From: Petrolisthes cinctipes
Lineage: Eukaryota; Arthropoda; Malacostraca; Decapoda; Porcellanidae
Reading direction: 5' to 3'
DNA length: 64,000 bases
Assembly: GCA_033782935.1 (NCBI GenBank)
Contig: JAWQEG010000166.1
Location: forward strand, 3,066,001 to 3,130,000
The first letter of the stretch is position 1. The number at the start of each line of letters is the position of its first letter. Below, piece by piece: positions 50,480 to 63,094 of this stretch. The notes under the pieces were generated by a model. It saw nothing but the letters and a program-made list of their open reading frames with translations. It was not told where the DNA came from and searched no databases. The position numbers and the translations under genes were made by a program.

Positions 50480-53400
50480 CAGCATGTTTTTAGCCTATAT
50501 TTTGAAAATATTCTAGCACTAAGTAGGCATGTACAGATTGCTTCTGGGACCCCAAAATATTGAATTTTCGGGTGTTTTGAGCTTGAATTCGAGATATAAA
50601 CGGGTACAGAAGATACATGCACATATTGACTTTGGGCACCAAAAATATCGATTTTCAGCATGTTTTGGGCCTGAATTTTGAAAATACTCTAACACGGAGT
50701 AGGCATGTACAGATCGCTTCTGGGACCCCAAAATATCGAATTTTCGGGTGTTTAGGGCCAGAATTTGAGATATAAACGGGTACAGAAGATGCATGCACAT
50801 ATCGACTTTTGGGCACCTAAAAGATCGATTTTCAGTATGTTTTTGGCCTGTATTTTGAAAATACTCTAACACGGAGTAGGCATGTACAGATACCTTCTGG
50901 GACCTCTAAATATCGAATTTTCGGGTGTTTTGGGACAGAATTTGAGATATCGATTTTTTGGCACCTAAAATGTCGATTTTTAGCATGTTTTTAGCCTATA
51001 TTTTGAAAATATTCTAGCACTGTGTAGGCATGTACAGATTGCTTCTGGGACCCCAAAATATTGAATTTTCGGGTGTTTTGAGCCTGAATTTGAGATATAA
51101 ACGGGTACAGAAGATACATGCACATATTAACTTTGGGCATCTAAAATATCGATTTTCAGCATGTTTTGGGCCTATATTTTGAAAATACTCTAACACTGAG
51201 TAGGCATGTACAGATTGCTTCTGGGACCCCAAAATATTGAATTTTCGGGTGTTTTGAGCCTGAATTTGAGATATAAACGGGTACTGAAGATGCATGCACA
51301 TATCGACTTTTGTGCACCTAAAAGATCGATTTTCAGTATGTTTTGAGCATGTATTTTGAAAATACTCTAACACGGAGTAGGAATGTACAGATACCTTCTG
51401 GGACCTCTAAATATCGAATTTTCGGGCGTTTTGGGACTGAATTTGAGATATCGATTTTTTGGCACCTAAAATGTCGATTTTTAGCATGTTTTTAGCCTAT
51501 ATTTTGAAAATATTCTAGCACTGTGTAGGCATGTACAGATTGCTTCTGGGACCCCAAAATATTGAATTTTCGGGTGTTTTGAGCCTGAATTTGAGATATA
51601 AACGGGTACAGAAGATACATGCACATATTGACTTTGGGCATCTAAAATATCGATTTTCAGCATGTTTTGGGCCTGTATTTTGAAAATACTCTAACACTGA
51701 GTAGGCATGTACAGATTGCTTCTGGGACCCCAAAATATTGAATTTTCGGGTGTTTTGAGCCTGAATTTGAGATATAAACGGGTACTGAAGATGCATGCAC
51801 ATATCGACTTATGTGCACCTAAAAGATCGATTTTCAGTATGTTTTGAGCATGTATTTTGAAAATACTCTAACACGGAGTAGGCATGTACAGATCGCTTCT
51901 GGGACCCCTAAATATCGAATTTTCGGGTGTTTTGGGACTGAATTTGAGATATTGACTTTTTGGCACCTAAAAGATCGATTTTTAGCATGTTTTTAGCCTA
52001 TATTTTGAAAATATTCTAGCACTGAGTAGGCATGTACAGATTGCTTCTGGGACCCCAAAATATTGAATTTTCGGGTGTTTAGGGCCTGAATTTGAGATAT
52101 AAACAGGTACAGAAGATGCATGCACATATCGACTTTTGGGCACCTAAAAGATCGATTTTCAGTATGTTTTTGGCCTGTATTTTGAAAATACTCTAACACG
52201 GAGTAGGCATGTACAGATACCTTCTGGGACCTCTAAATATCGAATTTTCGGGTGTTTTGGGACTGAATTTGACATATCGATTTTTTGGCACGTAAAATGT
52301 CGATTTTTAGCATGTTTTTAGCCTATATTTTGAAAATATTCTAGCACTGTGTAGGCATGTACAGATTGCTTCTGGGACCCCAAAATATTGAATTTTCGGG
52401 TGTTTTGAGCCTGATTTTGAGATATAAACGGGTACATAAGATACATGCACATATTGACTTTGGGCATCAAAAATATCGATTTTCAGCATGTTTTGGGCCT
52501 GTATTTTGAAAATACTCTAACACTGAGTAGGCATGTACAGATTGCTTCTGGGACCCCAAAATATTGAATTTTCGGGTGTTTTGAGCCTGAATTTGAGATA
52601 TAAACGGGTACTGAAGATGCATGCACATATCGACTTTTGTGCACCTAAAAGATCGATTTTCAGTATGTTTTGAGCATGTATTTTGAAAATACTCTAACAC
52701 GGAGTAGGCATGTACAGATCGCTTCTGGGACCCCTAAATATCGAATTTTCGGGTGTTTTGGGACTGAATTTGAGATATCGACTTTTTGGCACCTAAAAGA
52801 TCGATTTTTAGCATGTTTTTAGCCTATATTTTGAAAATATTCTAGCACTGAGTAAGCATGTACAGATTGCTTCTGGGACCCCAAAATATTGAATTTTCGG
52901 GTGTTTTGAGCCTGAATTTGAGATATAAACGGGTACAGAAGATACATGCACATATTGACTTTGGGCACCAAAAATATCGATTTTCAGCATGTTTTGGGCC
53001 TGAATTTTGAAAATACTCTAACACGGAGTAGGCATGTACAGATACCTTCTGGGACCTCTAAATATCGAATTTTCGGGTGTTTTGGGACTGAATTTGAGAT
53101 ATCGATTTTTTGGCACCTAAAATGTCGATTTTTAGCATGTTTTTAGCCTATATTTTGAAAATATTCTAGCACTGTACAGATTGCTTCTGGGACCCCAAAA
53201 TATTGAATTTTCGGGTGTTTTGAGCCTGAATTTGAGATATAAACGGGTACAGAAGATACATGCACATATTGACTTTGGGCATCTAAAATATCGATTTTCA
53301 GCATGTTTTGGGCCTGTATTTTGAAAATACTCTAACACTGAGTAGGCTTGTACAGATTGCTTCTGGGACCCCAAAATATTGAAATTTTGGGTGTTTTGAG

Positions 53401-54626
53401 CCTGAATTTGAGATATAAACGGGTACTGAAGATGCATGCACATATCGACTTTTGTGCACCTAAAAGATCGATTTTCAGTATGTTTTGAGCATGTATTTTG
53501 AAAATACTCTAACACGGAGTAGGCATGTACAGATCGCTTCTGGGACCCCTAAATATCGAATTTTCGGGTGTTTTGGGACTGAATTTGAGATATTGACTTT
53601 TTGGCACCTAAAAGATCGATTTTTAGCATGTTTTTAGCCTATATTTTGAAAATATTCTAGCACTGAGTAGGCATGTACAGATTGCTTCTGGGACCCCAAA
53701 ATATTGAATTTTCGGGTGTTTTGAGCCTGAATTCGAGATATAAACGGGTACAGAAGATACATGCACATATTGACTTTGGGCACAAAAAATATCGATTTTC
53801 AGCATGTTTTGGGCCTGAATTTTGAAAATACTCTAACACGGAGTAGGCATGTACAGATCGCTTTTGGGACCCCAAAATATCGAATTTTCGGGTGTTTAGG
53901 GCCAGAATTTGAGATATAAACGGGTACAGAAGATGCATGCACATATCGACTTTTGGGCACCTAAAAGATCGATTTTCAGTATGTTTTTGGCCTGTATTTT
54001 GAAAATACTCTAACACGGAGTAGGCATGTACAGATACCTTCTGGGACCTCTAAATATCGAATTTTCGGGTGTTTTGGGACTGAATTTGACATATCGATTT
54101 TTTGGCACGTAAAATGTCGATTTTTAGCATGTTTTTAGCCTATATTTTAAAAATATTCTAGCACTGTGTAGGCATGTACAGATTGCTTCTGGGACCCCAA
54201 AATATTGAATTTTTTGGGTGTTTTGAGCCTGAATTTGAGATATAAACGGGTACAGAAGATACATGCACATATTGACTTTGGGCATCTAAAATATCGATTT
54301 TCAGCATATTTTGGGCCTGTATTTTGAAAATACTCTAACACTGAGTAGGCATGTACAGATTGCTTCTGGGACCCCAAAATATTGAATTTTCGGGTGTTTT
54401 GAGCCTGAATTTGAGATATAAACGGGAACTGAAGATGCATGCACATATCGACTTTTGTGCACCTAAAAGATCGATTTTCAGTATGTTTTGAGCATGTATT
54501 TTGAAAATACTCTAACACGGAGTAGGCATGTACAGATCGCTTCTGGGACCCCTAAATATCGAATTTTCGGGTGTTTTGGGACTGAATTTGAGATATTGAC
54601 TTTTTGGCACCTAAAAGATCGATTTT
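50281..54626. repeat. Near-identical tandem duplication, period 4,147 bp, copy 2
   Basis: This is the second copy. Matching spans overlap by about 200 bp (50281-50479 belongs to both), as expected for unequal exchange between homologous HOR units. I found no difference between the copies at the variants inspected, but did not compare every base. Confidence 0.88.
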
Positions 54627-56180
54627 TAGCATGTTTTTAGCCTATATTTTGAAAATATTCTAGCACTGAGTAGGCATGTACAGATTGCTTCTGGGACCCC
54701 AAAATATTGAATTTTCGGGTGTTTTGAGCCTGAATTCGAGATATAAACGGGTACAGAAGATACATGCACATATTGACTTCGGGCACCAAAAATATCGATT
54801 TTCAGCATGTTTCGGGCCTGAATTTTGAAAATACTCTAACACGGAATAGGCATGTACAGATCGCTTCTGGGACCCCAAAATATCGAATTTTCGGGTGTTT
54901 AGGGCCTGAATTTGAGATATAAACGGGTACAGAAGATGCATGCACATATCGACTTTTGGGCACCTAAAAGATCGATTTTCAGTATGTTTTTGGCCTGTAT
55001 TTTGAAAATACTCTAACACGGAGTAGACATGTACAGATACCTTCTGGGACCTCTAAATATCGAATTTTCGGGTGTTTTGGGACTGAATTTGACATATCGA
55101 TTTTTTGGCACGTAAAATGTCGATTTTTAGCATGTTTTTAGCCTATATTTTGAAAATATTCTAGCACTGTGTAGGCATGTACAGATTGCTTCTGGGACCC
55201 CAAAATATTGAATTTTCGGGTGTTTTGAGCCTGAATTTGAGATATAAACGGGTACAGAAGATACATGCACATATTGACTTTGGGCATCTAAAATATCGAT
55301 TTTCAGCATGTTTTGGGCCTGTATTTTGAAAATACTCTAACACTGAGTAGGCATGTACAGATTGCTTCTGGGACCCCAAAATATTGAATTTTCGGGTGTT
55401 TTGAGCCTGAATTTGAGATATAAACGGGTACTGAAGATGCATGCACATATCGACTTTTGTGCACCTAAAAGATCGATTTTCAGTATGTTTTGAGCATGTA
55501 TTTTGAAAATACTCTAACACGGAGTAGGCATGTACAGATCGCTTCTGGGACCCTTAAATATCGAATTTTCGGGTGATTTGGGACTGAATTTGAGATATCG
55601 ACTTTTTGGCACCTAAAAGATCGATTTTTAGCATTGTTTAGCCTATATTTTGAAAATATTCTAGCACTGAGTAAGCATGTACAGATTGCTTCTGGGACCC
55701 CAAAATATTGAATTTTCGGGTGTTTTGAGCCTGAATTTGAGATATAAACGGGTACTGAAGATGCATGCACATATCGACTTTTGTGCACCTAAAAGATCGA
55801 TTTTCAGTATGTTTTGAGCATGTATTTTGAAAATACTCTAACACGGAGTAGGCATGTACAGATCGCTTCTGGGACCCCTAAATATCGAATTTTCGGGTGT
55901 TTTGGGACTGAATTTGAGATATTGACTTTTTGGCACCTAAAATGTCGATTTTTAGCATGTTTTTAGCCTATATTTTGAAAATATTCTAGCACTGTGTAGG
56001 CATGTACAGATTGCTTCTGGGACCCCAAAATATTGAATTTTCGGGTGTTTTGAGCCTGAATTTGAGATATAAACGGGTACAGAAGATACATGCACATATT
56101 GACTTTGGGCATCTAAAATATCGATTTTCAGCATGTTTTGGGCCTGTATTTTGAAAATACTCTAACACTGAGTAGGCATG
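54627..56180. repeat. Trimer/dimer stretch between the two right-hand duplications
   Basis: A landmarks at 55114, 55616 and 55939 follow the one at 54613, giving spacings of 501, 502 and 323 bp. The unit near 55632 has gcattgtttagcc, a small rearrangement of the usual gcatgtttttagcc. Nothing other than satellite is present. Confidence 0.8.
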
Positions 56181-56262
56181 TACAGATACCTTTTGGGACC
56201 TCTAAATATCGAATTTTCGGGTGTTTTGGGACTGAATTTGAGATATCGATTTTTTGGCACCT
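55939..56262. repeat. 324 bp two-monomer HOR (A-C), exemplar
   Basis: A spans 55939-56114 and C 56115-56262. The C monomer here is recombinant: it begins with the B-type cagcatgttttgg and ends with the C-type junction, so a B was fused to a C to shorten the trimer. Confidence 0.82.
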
Positions 56263-56763
56263 AAAATGTCGATTTTTAGCATGTTTTTAGCCTATATTTT
56301 GAAAATATTCTAGCACTGTGTAGGCATGTACAGATTGCTTCTGGGACCCCAAAATATTGAATTTTCGGGTGTTTTGAGCCTGAATTTGAGATATAAACGG
56401 GTACATAAGATACATGCACATATTGACTTTGGGCATCTAAAATATCGATTTTCAGCATGTTTTGGGCCTGTATTTTGAAAATACTCTAACACAGAGTAGG
56501 CATGTATAGATTGCTTCTGGGACCCCAAAATATTGAATTTTCGTGTGTTTTGAGCCTGAATTTGAGATATAAACGGGTACTGAAGATGCATGCACATAGC
56601 GACTTTTGTGCACCTAAAAGATCGATTTTCAGTATGTTTTGAGCATGTATTTTGAAAATACTCTAACACGGAGTAGGCATGTACAGATCGCTTCTGGGAC
56701 CCCTATATATCGAATTTTCTGGTGTTTTGGGACTGAATTTGAGATATCGACTTTTTGGCACCT

Positions 56764-57254
56764 AAAAGATCGATTTTTAGCATGTTTTTAGCCTATATTT
56801 TGAAAATATTCTTGCACTGTACAGATTGCTTCTGGGACCCCAAAATATTGAATTTTCGGGTGTTTTGAGCCTGAATTTGAGATATAAACGGGTACAGAAG
56901 ATACATGCACATATTGACTTTGGGCACCAAAAATATCGATTTTCAGCATGTTTTGGGCCTGAATTTTGAAAATACTCTAACACGGAGTAGGCATGTACAG
57001 ATCGCTTCTGGGACCCCATAATATCGAATTTTCGGGTGTTTAGGGCCAGAATTTGAGATATAAACGGGTACTGAAGATGCATGCACATATCGACTTTTGT
57101 GCACCTAAAAGATCGATTTTCAGTATGTTTTGAGCATGTATTTTGAAAATACTCTAACACGGAGTAGGCATGTACAGATCGCTTCTGGGACCCCTAAATA
57201 TCGAATTTTCGGGTGTTTTGGGACTGAATTTGAGATATCGACTTTTTGGCACCT
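56764..57254. repeat. 491 bp HOR with the 10 bp deletion in A, exemplar
   Basis: A is 166 bp because gcactgagtaggcatgtacag is reduced to gcactgtacag at about 56815-56825. B (177) and C (148) are normal. The removed 10 bp sit between two tg dinucleotides. This copy also has cttgcactg, shared with about 61415. Confidence 0.85.
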
Positions 57255-57568
57255 AAAAGATCGATTTTTAGCATGTTTTTAGCCTATATTTTGAAAATAT
57301 TCTAGCACTGTACAGATTGCTTCTGGGACCCCAAAATATTGAATTTTCGGGTGTTTTGAGCCTGAATTTGAGATATAAACGGGTACAGAAGATACATGCA
57401 CATATTGACTTTGGGCACCAAAAATATCGATTTTCAGCATGTTTTGGGCCTGAATTTTGAAAATACTCTAACACGGAGTAGGCATGTACAGATACCTTTT
57501 GGGACCTCTAAATATCGAATTTTCGGGTGTTTTGGGACTGAATTTGAGATATCGATTTTTTGGCACCT
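57255..57568. repeat. 314 bp HOR (166 bp A' plus C), exemplar
   Basis: This unit combines the 10 bp deletion with loss of the B monomer (166+148 = 314). The same length recurs starting at 58572, 59563, 60555, 61861 and 63346. Confidence 0.83.
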
Positions 57569-58571
57569 AAAATGTCGATTTTTAGCATGTTTTTAGCCTA
57601 TATTTTGAAAATATTCTAGCACTGTGTAGGCATGTACAGATTGCTTCTGGGACCCCAGAAAATTGAATTTTCGGGTGTTTTGAGCTTGAATTTGAGATAT
57701 AAACGGGTACAAAAGATACATGCACATATTGACTTTGGGCATCTAAAATATCGATTTTCAGCATGTTTTGGGCCTGTATTTTGAAAATACTCTAACACAG
57801 AGTAGGCATGTATAGATTGCTTCTGGGACCCCAAAATATTGAATTTTCGTGTGTTTTGAGCATGAATTTGAGATATAAACGGGTACTGAAGATGCATGCA
57901 CATATCGACTTTTGTGCACCTAAAAGATCGATTTTCAGTATGTTTTGAGCATGTATTTTGAAAATACTCTAACACGGATTAGGCATGTACAGATCGCTTC
58001 TGGGACCCCAAAATATCGAATTTTTGGGTGTTTAGGGCCAGAATTTGAGATATAAACGGGTACTGAAGATGCATGCACATATCGACTTTTGTGCACCTAA
58101 AAGATCGATTTTCAGTATGTTTTGAGCATGTATTTTGAAAATACTCTAACACGGAGTAGGCATTTACAGATCGCTTCTGGGACCCCTAAATATCGAATTT
58201 TCGGGTGTTTTGGGACTGAATTTGAGATATCGACTTTTTGGCACCTAAAAGATCGATATTTAGCATGTTTTTAGCCTGTATTTTGAAAATATTCTAGCAC
58301 TGAGTAGGCATGTACAGATTGCATCTGGGACCCCAAAATATTGAATTTTCGGGTATTTTGAGCCTGAATTTGAGATATAAACGGGAACTGAAGATGCATG
58401 CACATATCGACTTCTGTGCACCTAAAAGATCGATTTTCAGTATGTTTTGAGCATGTATTTTGAAAATACTCTAACACGGAGTAGGCATGTACAGATCGCT
58501 TCTGGGACCCCTAAATATCGATTTTTCGGGTGTTTTGGGACTGAATTTGAGATATCGACTTTTTGGCACCA

Positions 58572-60554
58572 AAGAGATCGATATTTAGCATGTTTTTAGC
58601 CTATATTTTGAAAATATTCTAGCACTGTACAGATTGCTTCTGGGACCCCAAAATATTGAATTTTCGGGTGTTTTGAGCCTGAATTTGAGATATAAACGGG
58701 TACAGAAGATACATGCACATATCGACTTTGGGCACCAAAAATATCGATTTTCAGCATGTTTTGGGCCTGAATTTTGAAAATACTCTAACACGGAGTAGGC
58801 ATGTACAGATACCTTTTGGGACCTCTAAATATCGAATTTTCGGGTGTTTTGGGACTGAATTTGAGATATCGATTTTTTGGCACCTAAAATGTCGATTTTT
58901 AGCATGTTTTTAGCCTATATTTTGAAAATATTCTAGCACTGTGTAGGCATGTACAGATTGCTTCTGGGACCCCAAAATATTGAATTTTCGGGTGTTTTGA
59001 GCCTGAATTTGAGATATAAACGGGTACATAAGATACATGCACATATTGACTTTGGGCATCTAAAATATCGATTTTCAGCATGTTTTGGGCCTGTATTTTG
59101 AAAATACTCTAACACAGAGTAGGCATGTATAGATTGCTTCTGGGACCCCAAAATATTGAATTTTCGGGTGTTTTGAGCCTGAATTTGAGATATAAACGGG
59201 TACAGAAGATACATGCACATATTGACTTTGGGCACCAAAAATATCGATTTTCAGCATGTTTTGGGCCTGAATTTTGAAAATACTCTAACACGGAGTAGGC
59301 ATGTACAGATCGCTTCTGGGACCCCATAATATCGAATTTTCGGGTGTTTAGGGCCAGAATTTGAGATATAAACGGGTACTGAAGATGCATGCACATATCG
59401 ACTTTTGTGCACCTAAAAGATCGATTTTCAGTATGTTTTGAGCATGTATTTTGAAAATACTCTAACACGGAGTAGGCATGTACAGATCGCTTCTGGGACC
59501 CCTAAATATCGAATTTTCGGGTGTTTTGGGACTGAATTTGAGATATCGACTTTTTGGCACCTAAAAGATCGATTTTTAGCATGTTTTTAGCCTATATTTT
59601 GAAAATATTCTAGCACTGTACAGATTGCTTCTGGGACCCCAAAATATTGAATTTTCGGGTGTTTTGAGCCTGAATTTGAGATATAAACGGGTACAGAAGA
59701 TAGATGCACATATTGACTTTGGGCACCAAAAATATCGATTTTCAGCATGTTTTGGGCCTGAATTTTGAAAATACTCTAACACGGAGTAGGCATGTACAGA
59801 TACCTTTTGGGACCTCTAAATATCGAATTTTCGGGTGTTTTGGGACTGAATTTGAGATATCGATTTTTTGGCACCTAAAATGTCGATTTTTAGCATGTTT
59901 TTAGCCTATATTTTGAAAATATTCTAGCACTGTGTAGGCATGTACAGATTGCTTCTGGGACCCCAGAATATTGAATTTTCGGGTGTTTTGAGCTTGAATT
60001 TGAGATATAAACGGGTACAAAAGATACATGCACATATTGACTTTGGGCATCTAAAATATCGATTTTCAGCATGTTTTGGGCCTGTATTTTGAAAATACTC
60101 TAACACAGAGTAGGCATGTATAGATTGCTTCTGGGACCCCAAAATATTGAATTTTCGGGTGTTTTGAGCATGAATTTGAGATATAAACGGGTACTGAAGA
60201 TGCATGCACATATCGACTTTTGTGCACCTAAAAGATCGATTTTCAGTATGTTTTGAGCATGTATTTTGAAAATACTCTAACACGGAGTAGGCATGTACAG
60301 ATCGCTTCTGGGACCCCAAAATATCGAATTTTTGGGTGTTTAGGGCCAGAATTTGAGTTATAAACGGGTACTGAAGATGCATGCACATATCGACTTTTGT
60401 GCACCTAAAAGATCGATTTTCAGTATGTTTTGAGCATGTATTTTGAAAATACTCTAACACGGAGTAGGCATGTACAGATCGCTTCTGGGACCCATAAATA
60501 TCGATTTTTCGGGTGTTTTGGGACTGAATTTGAGATATCGACTTTTTGGCACCT
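58572..60554. repeat. Two copies of an emergent ~992 bp six-monomer HOR
   Basis: A landmarks at 58572, 58886, 59563, 59877 and 60555 give the alternating spacings 314, 677, 314 and 678. This yields two successive super-units of 991 and 992 bp (A'-C then A-B-B'-C). The shared gagcttgaattt and acaaaagatac variants in one phase support a true HOR rather than chance spacing. Confidence 0.7.
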
Positions 60555-60785
60555 AAGAGATCGATATTTAGCATGTTTTTAGCCTATATTTTGAAAATAT
60601 TCTAGCACTGTACAGATTGCTTCTGGGACCCCAAAATATTGAATTTTCGGGTGTTTTGAGCCTGAATTTGAGATATAAACGGGTACAGAAGATACATGCA
60701 CATATCGACTTTGGGCACCAAAAATATCGATTTTCAGCATGTTTTGGGCCTGAATTTTGAAAATACTCTAACACGGAGTAGGCAT

Positions 60786-62926
60786 GTACAGATACCTTTT
60801 GGGACCTCTAAATATCGAATTTTCGGGTGTTTTGGGACTGAATTTGAGATATCGATTTTTTGGCACCTAAAATGTCGATTTTTAGCATGTTTTTAGCCTA
60901 TATTTTGAAAATATTCTAGCACTGTGTAGGCATGTACAGATTGCTTCTGGGACCCCAAAATATTGAATTTTCGGGTGTTTTGAGCCTGAATTTGAGATAT
61001 AAACGGGTACATAAGATACATGCACATATTGACTTTGGGCATCTAAAATATCGATTTTCAGCATGTTTTGGGCCTGTATTTTGAAAATACTCTAACACAG
61101 AGTAGGCATGTATAGATTGCTTCTGGGACCCCAAAATATTGAATTTTCGGGTGTTTTGAGCCTGAATTTGAGATATAAACGGGTACTGAAGATGCATGCA
61201 CATAGCGACTTTTGTGCACCTAAAAGATCGATTTTCAGTATGTTTTGAGCATGTATTTTGAAAATACTCTAACACGGAGTAGGCATGTACAGATCGCTTC
61301 TGGGACCCCTAAATATCGAATTTTCGGGTGTTTTGGGACTGAATTTGAGATATCGACTTTTTGGCACCTAAAAGATCGATTTTTAGCATGTTTTTAGCCT
61401 ATATTTTGAAAATATTCTTGCACTGTACAGATTGCTTCTGGGACCCCAAAATATTGAATTTTCGGGTGTTTTGAGCCTGAATTTGAGATATAAACGGGTA
61501 CAGAAGATACATGCACATATTGACTTTGGGCACCAAAAATATCGATTTTCAGCATGTTTTGGGCCTGAATTTTGAAAATACTCTAACACGGAGTAGGCAT
61601 GTACAGATCGCTTCTGGGACCCCATAATATCGAATTTTCGGGTGTTTAGGGCCAGAATTTGAGATATAAACGGGTACTGAAGATGCATGCACATATCGAC
61701 TTTTGTGCACCTAAAAGATCGATTTTCAGTATGTTTTGAGCATGTATTTTGAAAATACTCTAACACGGAGTAGGCATGTACAGATCGCTTCTGGGACCCC
61801 TAAATATCGAATTTTCGGATGTTTTTGGACTGAATTTGAGATATCGACTTTTTGGCACCTAAAAGATCGATTTTTAGCATGTTTTTAGCCTATATTTTGA
61901 AAATATTCTAGCACTGTACAGATTGCTTCTGGGACCCCAAAATATTGAATTTTCGGGTGTTTTGAGCCTGAATTTGAGATATAAACGGGTACAGAAGATA
62001 CATGCACATATTGACTTTGGGCACCAAAAATATCGATTTTCAGCATGTTTTGGGCCTGAATTTTGAAAATACTCTAACACGGAGTAGGCATGTACAGATA
62101 CCTTTTGGGACCTCTAAATATCGAATTTTCGGTTGTTTTGGGACTGAATTTGAGATATCGATTTTTTGGCACCTAAAATGTCGATTTTTAGCATGTTTTT
62201 AGCCTATATTTTGAAAATATTCTAGCACTGTGTTTGCATGTACAGATTGCTTCTGGGACCCCAAAATATTGAATTTTCGGGTGTTTTGAGCTTGAATTTG
62301 AGATATAAACGGGTACAAAAGATACATGCACATATTGACTTTGGGCATCTAAAATATCGATTTTCAGCATGTTTTGGGCCTGTATTTTGAAAATACTCTA
62401 ACACAGAGTAGGCATGTATAGATTGCTTCAGGGACCCCAAAATATTGAATTTTCGGGTGTTTTGAGCATGAATTTGAGATATAAACGGGTACTGAAGATG
62501 CATGCACATATCGACTTTTGTGCACCTAAAAGATCGATTTTCAGTATGTTTTGAGCATGTATTTTGAAAATACTCTAACACGGAGTAGGCATGTACAGAT
62601 CGCTTCTGGGACCCCAAAATATCGAATTTTTGGGTGTTTAGGGCCAGAATTTGAGATATAAACGGGTACTGAAGATGCATGCACATATCGACTTTTGTGC
62701 ACCTAAAAGATCGATTTTCAGTATGTTTTGAGCATGTATTTTGAAAATACTCTAACACGGAGTAGGCATTTACAGATCGCTTCTGGGACCCCTAAATATC
62801 GAATTTTCGGGTGTTTTGGGACTGAATTTGAGATATCGACTTTTTGGCACCTAAAAGATCGATATTTAGCATGTTTTTAGCCTGTATTTTGAAAATATTC
62901 TAGCACTGAATAGGCATGTACAGATT
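60786..62926. repeat. Right-end block duplicated at an offset of 4,606 bp (right copy)
   Basis: This is the direct counterpart of 56180-58320. Beyond it the offset becomes 4,774 bp (58321/63095 gcatctggg, 58411/63185 cttctgtgcacc), because about 168 bp, one shortened monomer, is present only on this side. Confidence 0.8.
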
Positions 62927-63094
62927 GCTTCTGGGATCCCAAAATATTGAATTTTCGGGTGTTTTGAGCCTGAATTTGAGATATAAACGGGTACAGAAGA
63001 TACATGCACTTTGGGCACCAAAAATATCGATTTTCAGCATGTTTTGGGTTTGTAATTTGAAAACACTCTAACACTGAGTAGGCATGTACAGATT
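62927..63094. repeat. Extra monomer of 168 bp with an 8 bp deletion
   Basis: This segment explains the switch from offset 4,606 to 4,774. Near 63006 the usual cacatattgactttggg is reduced to cactttggg, a loss of 8 bp, giving 176-8 = 168. It is followed by the unique gggtttgtaatttgaaaacactc region near 63047-63068. It may have come from unequal exchange with a source outside the window. Confidence 0.7.

Larger units (their letters stand above)
56180..58320. repeat. Right-end block duplicated at an offset of 4,606 bp (left copy)
   Basis: This block matches about 60786-62926. Shared variants: taccttttggg, catagcgac (56596/61202), cttgcactg, ccccataatatcg (57014/61620), gagcttgaattt, gcatttacag (58161/62767) and gatatttagc. 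Private changes include cgtgtgtttt at about 56552 and gcttcaggga at about 62428. Confidence 0.8.

Noticed and set aside
59924..60574. Longest minus-strand open frame, 216 codons; similar frames of 119-186 codons recur along the array
   Set aside because: The frames are translations of the satellite itself. 177 bp is 59 codons, so a frame that is open in one long monomer stays open through successive 177 bp monomers and ends when a 176 or 148 bp monomer shifts it. They repeat with the HOR, vary freely and have no domain, codon bias or regulatory context. Not called as genes.
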